Below, one piece after another: positions 43,575 through 54,399 of a stretch of 64,000 nucleotides of DNA. A model generated the notes under the pieces. That model had not been told where the DNA came from, made no database searches, and saw nothing but the letters and a program-made list of their open reading frames with translations. This stretch comes from Apoda limacodes (lineage: Eukaryota; Arthropoda; Insecta; Lepidoptera; Limacodidae), in NCBI GenBank assembly GCA_946406115.1, contig OX291544.1, positions 18,369,521-18,433,520 on the forward strand. Direction: 5' to 3'. Positions within the stretch are counted from its first letter, which is position 1. The number at the start of each line of letters is the position of its first letter. A program made the translations under genes and the position numbers.

Positions 43575-44896
43575 GTAGTTACATAAATAAATAAGTATGT
43601 ACCTAAAGTTTTTAAATATTATTTATAAATAACTTCCTGAATTCGCAACTAAAGACGTGCATTTAATATTGTCCAAAGATGTCAGTCGCACCCAGTCTGA
43701 CTTGGCGCAGATATTAAAGGATATAAAATAATTTATATCCTGATCGAAAGTTCCCAGGGGATTTTTTTTGGTGTACTTTTACTCACCGTTCTAACAGTGT
43801 ATATAATTGGCTTTATTTGTAGCAGCGACATAGGTTTAGGGACAGAAAAAGATAAATATAATTCTCTTATCCTGTTCGAAAGTTTCCACGGGAGTATTGT
43901 CCTGTGCGGACAATGGAACCCAATCATGCGAACAAAAATGTTTAACAGGCAGGCTCTCAGATAGTACTAACTCTTTAAACTTTTGTACTACGAACAATGG
44001 GAAGGTAAGTCATTTAACATTAAAATACCTATAATAAAAGTTCTAATATCGACCCTTAGTAGCACAATATTTTTTCCACAAAAACCCTGAAAGTTATTAC
44101 CATAATAAGTACCTTTTGCATTCGGTTTCCCATGTACGTTGATCAAGTTCAAGAGCCTTATATCTAAGGGCACCTTTAGAGTTGTGAGTGTTTTATACAT
44201 TTCGCAGGGTCACGCAAGAGAGTTTTGGCGCGGATCTTAAGAAGAAGTGGTGTTATTTTCTATTTAATTTTTCTAAATTCATTTAGTGTATTTCGATCAG
44301 AAGCGGCTCGTCTTCTTAATTATCTACTTAAGAAACAATATGTTTTAGATTTTACTTAAAATAAATAATTATTATGCTTCGATTACTCTTTATGTTAAAA
44401 GAGAATTTCACTAAAAACATTCCGTACACACACAGCTAACTCAAGATTTAGTATGGAATTGCACTGAGTAGACTGCACTAAGTGGAGCGCTAGCAATTGC
44501 GCTCCTATGAAACGAAATTCAGTACAGAGACTTAGAGCTAAAATCAACGAGTGTAAAAGAGAAAGTTTGGCACAGTCTCACACGCGAAATAGAAGATTTT
44601 GTATGAAAAATAAGCAAAATGTAATGCGCCGCTCCTGGGCTATGTAAGAAAAATACTGTTGCCAGCTTGATCCCGCCTTCGGTGCGACGGCGCGCTCTTG
44701 CCGCTCTTATCAAAACAAATGTTTTATTCGTGCGCGCGAGTTTTTAATTAACAAATTAAATAGGTACATACCTACCTACATAAACGGTTTGTTTAGTGTC
44801 TAATAAGTAACTATAGCAAAATTAAAAGCGATGTGATTAAACAGTGCTAAAATATTTAAGCAATTCAGTTGGAAATAAAGACAAAGGGTCACAAAA
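43575..44896. other. Unassigned DNA; GC-richer patch at 44.5-44.7 kb
   Basis: TCCTGATCGAAAGTTCCCAG (43739) and TCCTGTTCGAAAGTTTCCAC (43870) are a diverged internal duplicate. GGAGCGC and GCGCTCC (about 44482-44504) form a small hairpin. CGGTGCGACGGCGCGCTCTT (44681) is locally GC-rich but no promoter or exon could be assigned. Confidence 0.4.
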
Positions 44897-45336
44897 AATC
44901 GGCCAAGTGCAAGTGGGACTCGCGCACGAAGGGTTCCGTACCATTATCTATAAAAACGGCAAAAAATCACGTTTGTTGTATGAAAACCCCCTGAAGTATT
45001 TGTTTTATTTTAATTTAATTATTTATTTTTAAACAGACTATATAACTAAATATTCTGTGAATATTTTAAGCGTCTACCTATTGCCGTTGTCAATGTCGAG
45101 CAAAATCGATCAAAAAATCACGTTTGTTGTATGAGGGCCCCCTTAAAATTTATTTAATTCTGTTTTTTAGTATTTGGTGTTATAGCGGCAACAGAAATAC
45201 ATCTTCTGTGAAAATTTTTACTTTCTTACTTTCACGGTTCATGAGATACAGCCTGGTGACAGACGGACGGACGGACAGCGAAGTCTTAGTAAAGGGGTTC
45301 TGCTAATGACCCTTTGGTTACGGAACCCTAAAAATG
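44897..45336 (+). repeat. Family B copy, full length
   Basis: Starts ATCGGCCAAGTGCAAGTGGG, CTCGCGCACGAAGGGTTCCG; ends GGTTACGGAACCCTAAAAAT. GGGTTCCGTACC near the start and GGTTACGGAACCC at the end are inverted, a feature of the family. Opposite in orientation to the copy at 41779-42222. Confidence 0.85.
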
Positions 45337-45459
45337 TGACTCGAAAGCATACACGCGCGACGCATATTTGTAAATCTAAATATGCACATGAATTTTAGTT
45401 ATAAATAGAGTTTTAAAAGGTTAGCATTTAGGCAATTCCTCTTTTGTTTTTTTTTTTAG

Positions 45460-45800
45460 GGAACACCCATTAAAAATTGACACGAGCCGCCTCTGGTTTC
45501 GATGTGTATATTTTAGCAGTGTTTTACGAAAATGTGTTAAGAAGTGTGCAGCGAAGGTTCATGAATAGCGAATTAAGAAGAAATAAGCAGGACATGACGC
45601 GCAATTTCTTAAGGATGCACACCAAATCTCCCGCCCTAGGTTGGGACAAGAAAACGAGGACGCGCGACACCGCGATAAAACTTGAATATGGCGCTTCGCC
45701 AATCTTAGATATAAGCACAGGACCATATTTACACATGACTCTGGAGAAATTATATGCAATAATGCGAAATTCAGTACTGGAAAAATGTGACGAAACTTAG
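45460..45800 (+). other. Candidate exon or small gene, unrecognised
   Basis: A strong polypyrimidine tract and AG (45458-45459) precede two competing readings. Read straight from the acceptor, one frame gives EHPLKIDTSRLWFRCVYFSS then VLRKCVKKCAAKVHE and a stop near 45564. Another frame is open from 45477 to 45800 (107 codons), with GWDKKTRTRDTAIKLEYG and a C-terminus LYAIMRNSVLEKCDET, but a TAA before it blocks entry from that acceptor, so it would need an internal ATG (45561 is one). The string RRFMNSEL resembles RRYMNSDL of the small ORF at 42755, perhaps by chance. No family is recognised. Confidence 0.3.
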
Positions 45801-46375
45801 TTCTAAAACTTAAGTTACGTTACAATTTATTCAAGTATTGACATAAGAACAACACAAACCTCTTAAGTCAGAAAAAATATGAACGGAATTTTATTTACTA
45901 CACCTAATTTATACTTTTAATTCTTCCTTTGACTACTAGCGCCATTTCAGCAAGGAATTTTAAGTTTGCTCGATTTTAAGTAGCTAGAATTTTGCTGACA
46001 GCGGATGTCACCGCAAAGTTTGAAAGCTGTTTCTCGTGGAGCTTCGCTAACGAGCTTCTACATTCACTCAGGCGTGGGGTATTCAAAACTGTGAAAGCAA
46101 ATAACTAAGTAGTTGCGTATGTTGAACGTACTTCATGTTACAAAATATGTGAAGTATTGCAAAATGAGCTTTCAGAAAAGCTTCAAGCTTTACTTTAATT
46201 TAAAAGCGGAGAATTTTAAAAGGAAATGCTTTAGCAAATATCTTGGGTTTAATTTTACGTAAGAATTAACAAATTAGTCAAATGTTGGATTCGCGCACCG
46301 TGGGTTCCATACTACCATTACGTACCATACCATTTACGTAATTTACAAACAGAAACAAAAACAAAAAGTATACCG

Positions 46376-46428
46376 CCAAGCGGTCACCCACCCAATGACT
46401 GACCAAGCTCGACGTTGCTTGAGTTAGA
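46376..46428 (-). pseudogene. 5S rRNA-derived fragment
   Basis: The plus strand CCAAGCGGTCACCCACCCAA, TGACTGACCAAGCTCGACGT and TGCTTGAG is the reverse complement of the middle and 3' part of 5S rRNA, the part holding the pol III internal control region and the conserved GGGTGACCGCTTGG. Only about 50 nt are present. It could be a 5S pseudogene or the head of a 5S-derived SINE. A family B-like CGCGCACCGTGGGTTCC lies just upstream (46293). Confidence 0.65.
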
Positions 46429-46467
46429 ATATAATTTCCAACAAACAAACATAAAGAAAAGTATAGA

Positions 46468-46774
46468 CCGAGATTCCCAGACTTTTTTTCTCATAGACCA
46501 CTTTCAAAATTTAGCTGGTTCCAGTGGACCCCCTGCAGCTACATTTCTACCATATTCCCAAAACTCGACAAAAAATGTGAAGATTAAATCTAACTATGGA
46601 AATTTGCTCTATATCTATCTATCTGCTGAGCTTCTTGAAATATTGTCAGCCTACATTGATTACGTCAAGTCAAAATTTTAGTTCTTAACTATCGAAAGTA
46701 GATAAATTTTCGCGGACCCCCTCGTCGAGTCTCCCGTGGGCTGGGGGTCACCTGGACCACTTTGGGAACTACTG
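46468..46774. repeat. hAT-type MITE
   Basis: Left end AGATTCCCAGACTTTTTTTC and right end GGACCACTTTGGGAACTACTG-like are inverted relatives of the CAG-GG-TTCCCAAAC terminus common to hAT elements. Internal CTCATAGACCACTTTCAAAA and the mirrored GTCACCTGGACCACTTTG support the pairing. No transposase; 8-bp target duplication is not convincing. Confidence 0.55.
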
Positions 46775-47044
46775 GTGCAGTGGCATACATCCAACTATCG
46801 CCAAGGAACGCCTGTCAAGCATTAGGTCGCTTTCAGACTTCAAAAAAGGAAGAGGTTCTCAATTCGGATGTTTATATTTTTTTTTCATGTATGTTCGGGC
46901 GTAGCTCCGTCATATATGGACAGATTTGCAAAAAATATTTTTTAGTTCGAAATGGGTTTATTCCGAAATGGTACCATTAAAATTTCATACAGATCTGATA
47001 AGTTCAATATCATAACATTCATGCGGCTCAGCTGCTTCATGGGT

Positions 47045-47790
47045 CACCTACAAAATATCTCTGTACTATTTACGTCAGACGTACTAAACTTACTAGGGAA
47101 ACAAGGACTTCTACACATTGTTTCCCTAGTAAGTTTAGTACGTCTTTTTCTTCACTTCTGAAACTGGCCGTGGATTAGATTCTGCCAAGTTCGTGCAATT
47201 CGTTTACCCTGTTTCAATAATGTCTGACCAACTTCATTTGCATACTATTTATAATATTTGGCGGCTTTAACTTCACAGCCAATACTCTTTTGTCTATTAA
47301 CAGTTTTTGTTACACAAACTCTTTTTATTTTTTGTAATCCCTTCCAAGTTCTTAAATTTTTCCTTTAAATTCCTTATTTCAAGCAGTTGCCAATCATTTC
47401 CTATTAACCTAACTTTACCATGTCTTTAAAATATTATGGTAACCATCTTTGTTGGTGATCACTGGCATTTTCCAAAATTCTTTTTCCAATCGTCCGAAAA
47501 CACGATCTGCAAGTAAAAAGCTGTGGCCATGCACTTGATAGAAGTGTTCCTTTACTTGAGGAGGTGATTTGGAGTAAGGCCATTGCATGAGTGAATGAAT
47601 AATATAATTATTTCGGTTTTGGCTTCCGCAGCCATCACAAAATAAACGTATAGCATCAACATTACATTCAATATTCATAGAGGATAGATATTCAGATACA
47701 TCTGTTCCTATTTCTGTTGGCCCACGTTTGGCAATGGTTTCATTCCAAGTATAAAACCAAGGAACTTTTGAATCTAAGGCACAACACAAG
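47045..47790 (-). pseudogene. DDE-like transposase or domesticated-element relic
   Basis: Minus strand: FYTWNETIAKRGPTEIGTDV, NVDAIRLFCDGCGSQNRNNY, IIHSLMQWPYSKSPPQV, HFYQVHGHSFLLADRVFGRL (47789-47415), then in broken frames KNKRVCVTKTVNRQKSIG, EVGQTLLKQGKRIARTW and EEKDVLNLLGKQ. The F-C-D-G-C-G-x-Q-N motif after a beta-strand is typical of an RNase H-fold catalytic Asp in a large insect family of element-derived genes, but I cannot name the superfamily. Stops after 47415 and the fold-back at its end show decay. Confidence 0.5.
47077..47145. repeat. Perfect 28-bp inverted repeat, 13-nt loop
   Basis: Arms 47077-47104 and 47118-47145 are exact reverse complements. Both encode DVLNLLGKQ, one on each strand, so the left arm is a fold-back copy of transposase-like coding sequence. 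Confidence 0.95.
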
Positions 47791-48197
47791 AGTTGTAAAC
47801 ACTAACTTACTTTGAATAAAAGGTATATTAAATGGGTGTTTTTGGAAGGCGTTGTACCTGTTGAAGGTCAAAATAAAGTGAAACTGAGTTTTTTTTTCTT
47901 TCATGTGATTATAAAATTCCTTGGCCCTTACCTTATGTACCTGGAATTACGCTGTTAAGCCAACACCTGGCTAGAAAATGCGCTATTACTCTTCATCGTT
48001 CTAGAGACTAATAATGCTCTTTAGTCCGCCCACGTTATGCTATAATGATACACTTTAGAGCATACAAAGTGAAATAGTACATTGTGTATTAAGGGTGGTA
48101 ACGAGAAAAACTAACGAGAGGCTATTTAGAAGCATAAGGCTGAAGGCTTTAATGACTTGAGTTTGTAATTTCCGTATCGCCTGCATTAGACGCAGAG
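47791..48197. other. Unassigned DNA
   Basis: No ORF or repeat end recognised. TCTTTCATGTGATTAT and GTACCTGGAATTACGC show no family match. Confidence 0.45.
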
Positions 48198-48540
48198 TTT
48201 TTCATTACATTTGCGAGTAAATAAATAAAAATATAAGGTGAATAAATAAATAAACTCACCAAAACTTAATTGCAATGGCGGGAATAGAAGTAAAAAAAAT
48301 AACACCGCACCGCCAGATAGCACTAGATATCTAGTATTAAAAAGTTTTGGCTGAAGTCAAAACTTGTAATCTGATCTAGAGTGTGCGTAGTTCATATTTT
48401 GAAGAGACAGCTTTTATACATACTTGATAGAATAGACGCGTCATTGACGCCCGTGAGTTTTATGAACACGCGGTTTTTTTTAAGCATCCGCTTTGCCTGC
48501 ACTTAATGACACTATTTTACGAGTAAGTGTGATGAAAAAA
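48198..48540. repeat. MITE-like dispersed repeat E, copy 2
   Basis: Ends TTTTTCATTACATTTGCGAG and, reversed, TTTTTTCATCACACTTACTC form a terminal inverted repeat of about 24 bp. The internal order matches copy 1 in the cuticle-gene intron. No ORF. Confidence 0.7.
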
Positions 48541-49194
48541 TATTTATGTTCGTCTATAAAAATACTTCAAACTAACAAATTTCATCAGAGTGCTGTAGCA
48601 GAGCTGGTTTTTTCACGAAAAAGCTTAGGGAGCGTACCAAAAATATAGGCAATTTCTGAAAACTGAGGTTATAAAATAAAGGCTAAAAGAAAAAGTCCAA
48701 ATTGCCTTTGAAACGACAAATACAGCTTTTGTAAGTACATTTCTTAATTAAAGAGCGTCCTTTAATCCTACAAAATAGGTCTTGTGAAAAGGAATCGTAT
48801 TTGAATTCTTATTTATTTAACACAGAGGAAATTTGTGTTCTTTGTCCCCAAAATATTTTTTTAAACGTTCCATAACATTTTAATTTTATGACATTTGAAT
48901 GTGAATTTGTTGTTGTTTTCAGTGACGAGCGTGATTTTTTTATATTATTGTGGTTGATGTGTGTCCAATGCCAATTTCAAATCCATTTTCCTGTGTCAAA
49001 CTAAAAAAAATATAATTGTACAAGGCTATAATGGGTTAGGTTGATTAGGGTTGGTTGAATTGTGTAGAATTCGGCTACATTTAACACAGTTTTCTCGCAA
49101 TCATATACTGTTTTTGTTAAAAATTTAATTACGTGATATTTGACAAAACCCTCCCATCCCCTACGTGAGATTATGTGAGATTCTGCTCGATTTC
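48541..49194. other. AT-rich DNA, nothing recognised
   Basis: No coding or structural signal was found. GGTTAGGTTGATTAGGGTTG near 49033 is a short G/T-rich patch. Confidence 0.5.
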
Positions 49195-49340
49195 AGTTCG
49201 ACTAAAGTGGCAAACAAGCTTTGCTGTCCGCCTGATGGTAAGCAGTCACCGCAGCCTACACCTTTCAACACCTGGGGCATCACACGCGAGTTGCCCTCCC
49301 TTCAAAAATCTAATAATTTCTTTCTTAAAGAACCCCTTTT
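49195..49340 (-). mobile_element. CR1-like LINE terminal fragment (reverse)
   Basis: AAAGTGGCAAACAAGC, CCGCCTGATGGTAAGC, CTCCCTTCAAAAATCTAATA and TTCTTAAAGAACCCC are the reverse of the family's last 145 bp. It is the shortest class of 5'-truncated copies in the window. Confidence 0.8.
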
Positions 49341-49589
49341 ACATATAAATAATTCAATCAATGTTTAAATGCGCTTCAATGTTCCCTTGACTTCGTAGAG
49401 TTATCATGAGGTGTACATAGGAAATATTTAAGAAAAAATAATACGAGGAGGCTTTATAAGACAATGAAAACCAAAACAATTATTTTAGTAATTTTTGTTT
49501 GTGTGCGCATTACACAAAAATATAATGCAGATTAAATAGTTGTTTTGCTCCAGGTCTAACTTTCAATCTAGTCCATTTTTTATCCTAAT

Positions 49590-49652
49590 CCGCCGAAAAA
49601 ATACAACGTCGATTGTTTAGTGTGCGGGCGGAGCCGCGGTTAAAAGCTAGTA
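49590..49652 (+). repeat. Family A tail fragment
   Basis: GTGCGGGCGGAGCCGCGGTT then AAAAGCTAGTAT closes a family A copy whose head is lost. Confidence 0.65.
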
Positions 49653-49819
49653 TAATTATATTATAAGGTTTTTTTTTAATTAATCAACGTGGCCTTTCTA
49701 AAACCTTCTAAATTATAATATTTTAGTACCTAGGGGGTTTTGATCCGTTATATATATCTTAAATCAAATAAAAAGTTCAGATAGAACCTGTGCGACAGCG
49801 AAGTTTAAAACTACACCGT

Positions 49820-50010
49820 TGTCGGCTCCGTGGCTCAGTAGGTAATCCAACTGCTGAATCGAGGGACGTCGGTTTGATTCCCGCATAATACAAATATTTA
49901 TTATTTGTGTTTGCTTGAGACTGGGTGTTTTCTATGTAAATTATGTATGTATTTACAAAAAACAAGTATATACGAATATATCCTTTTATTGCAGTTAAAT
50001 TTTTAAAACT
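49820..50010 (+). repeat. tRNA-derived SINE (family S2)
   Basis: The head GTCGGCTCCGTGGCTCAGTA (A box TGGCTCAGTAGG) and CGTCGGTTTGATTCCCGC (B box) give a tRNA-like pol III promoter. The body GTGTTTGCTTGAGACTGGGT and TATGTATGTATTTACAAAAA matches the copy at 51935. The 3' end is truncated. Confidence 0.8.
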
Positions 50011-51934
50011 CTTGATAGCTAGCACCAATGAGCGAAGTACAAACGAGTTTAGTTATTCTACAGAGAGAAAACCTTAAAAAATACTAACAAACTCAAAAAA
50101 AAGCTTGCAAGTTCACCAATCCACATCAAACCCACACGGGCTCTTCCAAGCAAAAAAAAATGGTTTAATTATTATCCTAGAACCAACATTTATTAGGACT
50201 ATAACAGGATAGTAAGCGCTTAAAACAAAATGGGACCATTTATATTCATCCTTACAAAACACGTATTGTAGAAGTGGTGACTACCACTTAGACCAATGAT
50301 AATCTTATAGTTGAACTACACTAAACTATCTGCTACCGCAAAGCAAACTATAAGAGCCTAATAAAACCAAACACGAATCTAATGTACTCCGTGCCTCTGT
50401 TACAAGTTCTTTTAAAAACATTGTTAATTTGTGGACGTCATTGCGGACATGTATTAAAAATATTTAACAAAAAGGTAAGCTATCCACCCATTTTCTGTAA
50501 AAATGTATTGTCTAGAGTATTAAATTATAATAAGTAACCTAATATGATAATTAATAAGTAGTAAGGTGCATATGGAACACATGGCAAACGTATATTTTCG
50601 GTGAAATGTATTATGTTTTTTAATCAAAAATTTTTACTTCATTCTTATGTTAAGGTGTCTTTATTTTACATACCTATCATGGTAGTGTTTCTGGCCATCA
50701 ATTGCTTTTTGACCAAACAGGATTTTCTATATTTTAAAACCTTAAGATGGCCTTGGAACGAAACACACTTCTGGTTGTCTCACAAATGTCATGGTTGCGG
50801 ATATAGAGTTTCAATAAACATGGATAATGGCCTATTAATTTTGTCATGAATGAAGAACATATAAAATCTTTGTTAAAAGAAGATAAATTTTGGTGGGAAA
50901 ACTGCAACATACACTCAGTTTATAATCACTTTACCAGTGACGAATGCAAGATTGGTAATTTATTCAATGGGTGCAAAATTTTCTAAAGCTATATCTAAAA
51001 TCACGTGGCCGAACTCACATACCTAATTTTATATCTTTAGCCTAAAATTATTTTTAGCCTGCCAATTTAGGTTTAGTTTAGGAAATTGTGCTTACGCGAA
51101 TTATGTTAAGTAATAACAGTAATTTTAAGTAGGATTTTGTTCATTTAATTAAATCTTTAACTAATACTGGGGCTTGTTGGACGATTGTTTGAGAATTTCT
51201 TACTAGTTAATGGATAATTTCTTTTCCATACTTAACGAATCTGAATGCCACAATAGTTTGAGTTGCGTAAATAAATACGTACCTACTAAGTTTTTAGGTT
51301 AAGTTCAGATTTTCAAACATTACAAATTCATCAATATCCAATTTAACTAAACGACTACACAACATTCAGGCATCTGGTTAAACGTTGCGCTTAATGACTT
51401 GGCTAGTTGTTCTACAGCCATTCAATTGGATGCCGGCGCTTAATGAATGGCCTAGGCGTATAATTAGCTGGCTAATTAAACTAGATGGCTGCGACATCTA
51501 CATATTGTGGCCGACATACAGGAATATGCTACGATTTTGCCCTAATGTGAATCTACCCTCATATTGTGATTATTAATTTGATGTAATTTTCTTTATGTAA
51601 GTACAAAAAATGTAATTGAATCACACATTGTATGCTTTTAGTTAAGTGTTACAAGTTTTTGGTTTTTTTTATGTTAAAAATCTGAATAAAACTACAAATA
51701 ATGAATGTATTTATACACCTGAATTACTTGTTGATATACTTTCTGAATTTTTATCTTATATGAATCACTTTATTTAGCCGCTCCCTTCTATTTAAAACCG
51801 TTTGTCCAGGAGGAATAAATATAAAGAATGCGAAAAATCAAAATGTCAGTGATGAAACCATAACAGCATTTGCAAGAGTCTTAAAAATAATTGTTCTCTT
51901 TTACGGAACTTCACAAAGATAATTCATTTGTTAA
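50011..51934. other. Unassigned DNA with an 82-codon ORF
   Basis: The plus frame 50601-50849 contains a hydrophobic stretch (VSLFYIPIMVVFLAINCFL) and WPWNETHFWLSHKCHGCGYR, but no family, promoter or splice context was recognised. Another 63-codon frame is at 51385-51576. No repeat ends were identified. Confidence 0.35.
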
Positions 51935-52205
51935 AAGACTCCCACGCAGCCTAGTTGGTAGTGTTGCCGACTGCTGCGCAGAGGGTGTGGGTTCGATACC
52001 CGTATTGGACAAACATTTATGTGATAAATAACATGTGTTTGTCTTGAGTCTGGGTGTATTTATGTATAATATGTATGTATTTACAAAAAAAAGTAATATA
52101 TATGTATATGTATCCGTTGTCTGACACCCATAAGATAAGCTCTGCTTACTTTGGGGCCAGACGGCGCTGTGTGTAATGTCCAAAAATATTTATTTATTTA
52201 TTTAT
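51935..52205 (+). repeat. tRNA-derived SINE (family S2), full length
   Basis: Head CCCACGCAGCCTAGTTGGTA (A box) and GTGGGTTCGATACCCGTA (B box), body GTCTTGAGTCTGGGTGTATT and GGGGCCAGACGGCGCTGTGT, and a 3' tail of ATTT repeats (52189-52205). The tail is directly followed by a CR1-like fragment. Confidence 0.88.
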
Positions 52206-52352
52206 GGGGTTCTTCAAAAAAGAAGTTATTAGATTTCTGAAGGGTCGGCAACGCGCGAGTGATGCCCCTGGTGTTGCAAGCGTCCATAGGCTACGGTGAC
52301 CGCTTACCATCAGGCGGACCGTAGGCTTGTTTGCCACCTTAGGTGTATAAAA
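52206..52352 (+). mobile_element. CR1-like LINE terminal fragment joined to a SINE tail
   Basis: GGGGTTCTTCAAAAAAGAAG, GGTCGGCAACGCGCGAGTGA, and CATCAGGCGGACCGTAGGCT, ending in TATAAAAAAAAAATGG. It begins exactly where the ATTT tail of the SINE ends, suggesting insertion into the SINE tail. Confidence 0.85.
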
Positions 52353-53164
52353 AAAAAATGGATAATAATTAAATTACACTAAACCCTTTGAAAACGTGTA
52401 AGGTTTATTACAGCATTCAATTATCCATAAGAGGAGCAAGTACACTTACTCTTGAACAAAGCCGTTAAATAACTAATTTACTTATAACTGATTCACAAAG
52501 TGAACTGATAAACTCTTAAAAATTTAAGTAACAGGTGTCAATGGTTTCCAGTACGTTGAGTTTTATTTGTAGCTCTTATAAGCATACTTTACTTATAATG
52601 GATTTAAATTGCTTCTTGTAGGCAATTATAAAAAAATCTTACCTGACCGCTTATTTTGACGCACGTTTACACATTTGCAATACTTTTATGCGTCACCTTA
52701 GCTTATACTATACCGTTAATTCAAGCCTATAAGCGATATTAAGAAATACTAGAAAATAAAACAAACTCCGTGTACTATTATAAGCGTGGAAGCTAATACT
52801 TGAACCATAACGAGAGAGTACAGCTGCAGGCCTGTAAAGCCTTTTGTGGCACCCTTAGGACCCAACTGTTGAGTATCTACAAGTCCACAATTTAAAATGA
52901 AAATTGCGTATTTATGGAATAAATTACCTATAGCCTCTTTATATTGCTATTTAGACCATAACTCACAATAATGGCGATTGTAGCAAATAAATTTTTATCA
53001 CAGTCCAATGGGGTAAAAGGACGGAGTAAAACTGCCCCACAACATCCATATACCAAAAACGTGACGTGCAAGAAAATGCCTTCTCTAAGAGTTATGAAGC
53101 ACGAAATAGAATTGTTAAGTACACAAGCTTAACTTTACTTCCATTGATTCTGACTTTTATAGTA
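52353..53164. other. Unassigned DNA
   Basis: No ORF, splice context or terminal repeat recognised. Confidence 0.5.
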
Positions 53165-53758
53165 ACTTTCGGCACGGTTCCCAACTTAGGAGTTTTCCCC
53201 CTAGATTTAGGGGGTAAATAAGTGAGATGGGATTTTTTTAGGGGTCTAAAATTTTTAGGGGTATTATCAGGTATTTTTTGACTCTTTAATATTTTTAAAT
53301 TGATAATATTAATATTTATTTCTTGACCTAGCGACTTATAACGACATCTAGTACGTAATTCTACAACCAATCTGTGGTGACTAGCGGCAATACTGGCGCC
53401 ACTGGCGGTAATATTATTGTCTGTGCATATTGCGGTTATTGTTGTGTATAAGTCTAAATTAAAATGGTGGATCTACAACATTTAATCCATCCAAAAAAAT
53501 GTAAAATTTATTCAATGTCAACATGTATGATTTCAAAAAATCTGAATCCTCAGATGAAGACGAAATATTTTATATATTAAATAACTTATAATAAAAAGAC
53601 TTTTGAAACATATTACAACATATTATTTCTAAATAATTATGAATTTATATTAATATATTTTTTAGGAGGACAACTCAATCATTAGGGCGATTTTAGGGGT
53701 TTTTGACACCACTTTAGGGATAAATATTTTTGAGAGTTGGTAACACTGACTTTCGGTA
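53165..53758. mobile_element. Non-autonomous DNA transposon with 10-bp target duplication
   Basis: A 574-bp element (53175-53748) lies between ACTTTCGGCA and ACTTTCGGTA, a 10-bp direct repeat with one mismatch. Its ends are inverted and imperfect: CGGTTCCCAACTTAGG on the left and, reversed, CAGTGTTACCAACTCTC on the right. Inside, TTTTTAGGGG occurs repeatedly. A 9-10 bp duplication suggests a Mutator-like element, but this is inference. A 92-codon minus frame crosses its left edge and is not taken as a gene. Confidence 0.6.
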
Positions 53759-54399
53759 CAACTCATACAGATTTTTTTTTTCAAAATATGGTAAGTAAAA
53801 TAGTTTTCAAGTAGTGCTGCCAATTTTATTGTAATGGAAATTTAATGTAACGAATAGTAATACGATTTAATTTATTTTATAACTAGCTTTTGCACGTGTT
53901 TTCATTCACTCGTGCTTTTTTAGCTCATGTATATTAAGTATTATATTTTTGTTCAATTCTACGGTAAAATTCAAGTTATATCTACGGTTCTATGTCACGC
54001 CCGTTTTAGAAATAAATCGGAGAAGCCTACTTTCAGCAATGGAAGTCTTTCCGGTTGAGTTACATTTATATTTAGTAAATATTCAGTTATAATTATTTAA
54101 TTAGTTAGTATAAAGCCTTTTTTATGTCTTGTATAAATAAGTGTGCTTACAGTGAGGCATCCGCGCATAAAGTCCCAAAGCTATTACGCACTTATGTATA
54201 ATGGAGGACAATATTTCAAGTGATAATGGTAGCGATGAAGTAAAAGCAGCCGTAACGCTGAAGTCACCTGCGTCTCAACGTTATATATATTGGTTTATGG
54301 ATGTATAGTTAGCTGTACACAGCTTTCTCATTAAATATGACAAATATTAGGGTTGAAATAAAATATAAAAATACAACTCTTTTGAAAATGTTATCGCAT
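53759..54399. other. Unassigned DNA
   Basis: GCTTTTGCACGTGTTTTCAT near 53886 may be a family A head in reverse. No gene was seen. Confidence 0.45.

Noticed and set aside
49824..49895. Possible functional tRNA gene (GGCTCAGTAGG ... GGTTTGATTCC)
   Set aside because: The sequence continues into the same body as the SINE at 51935, so it is a SINE, not a tRNA gene.
53092..53370. Minus-strand 92-codon ORF
   Set aside because: It straddles the left boundary of the transposon at 53175, so the frame is a chance product of the insertion.
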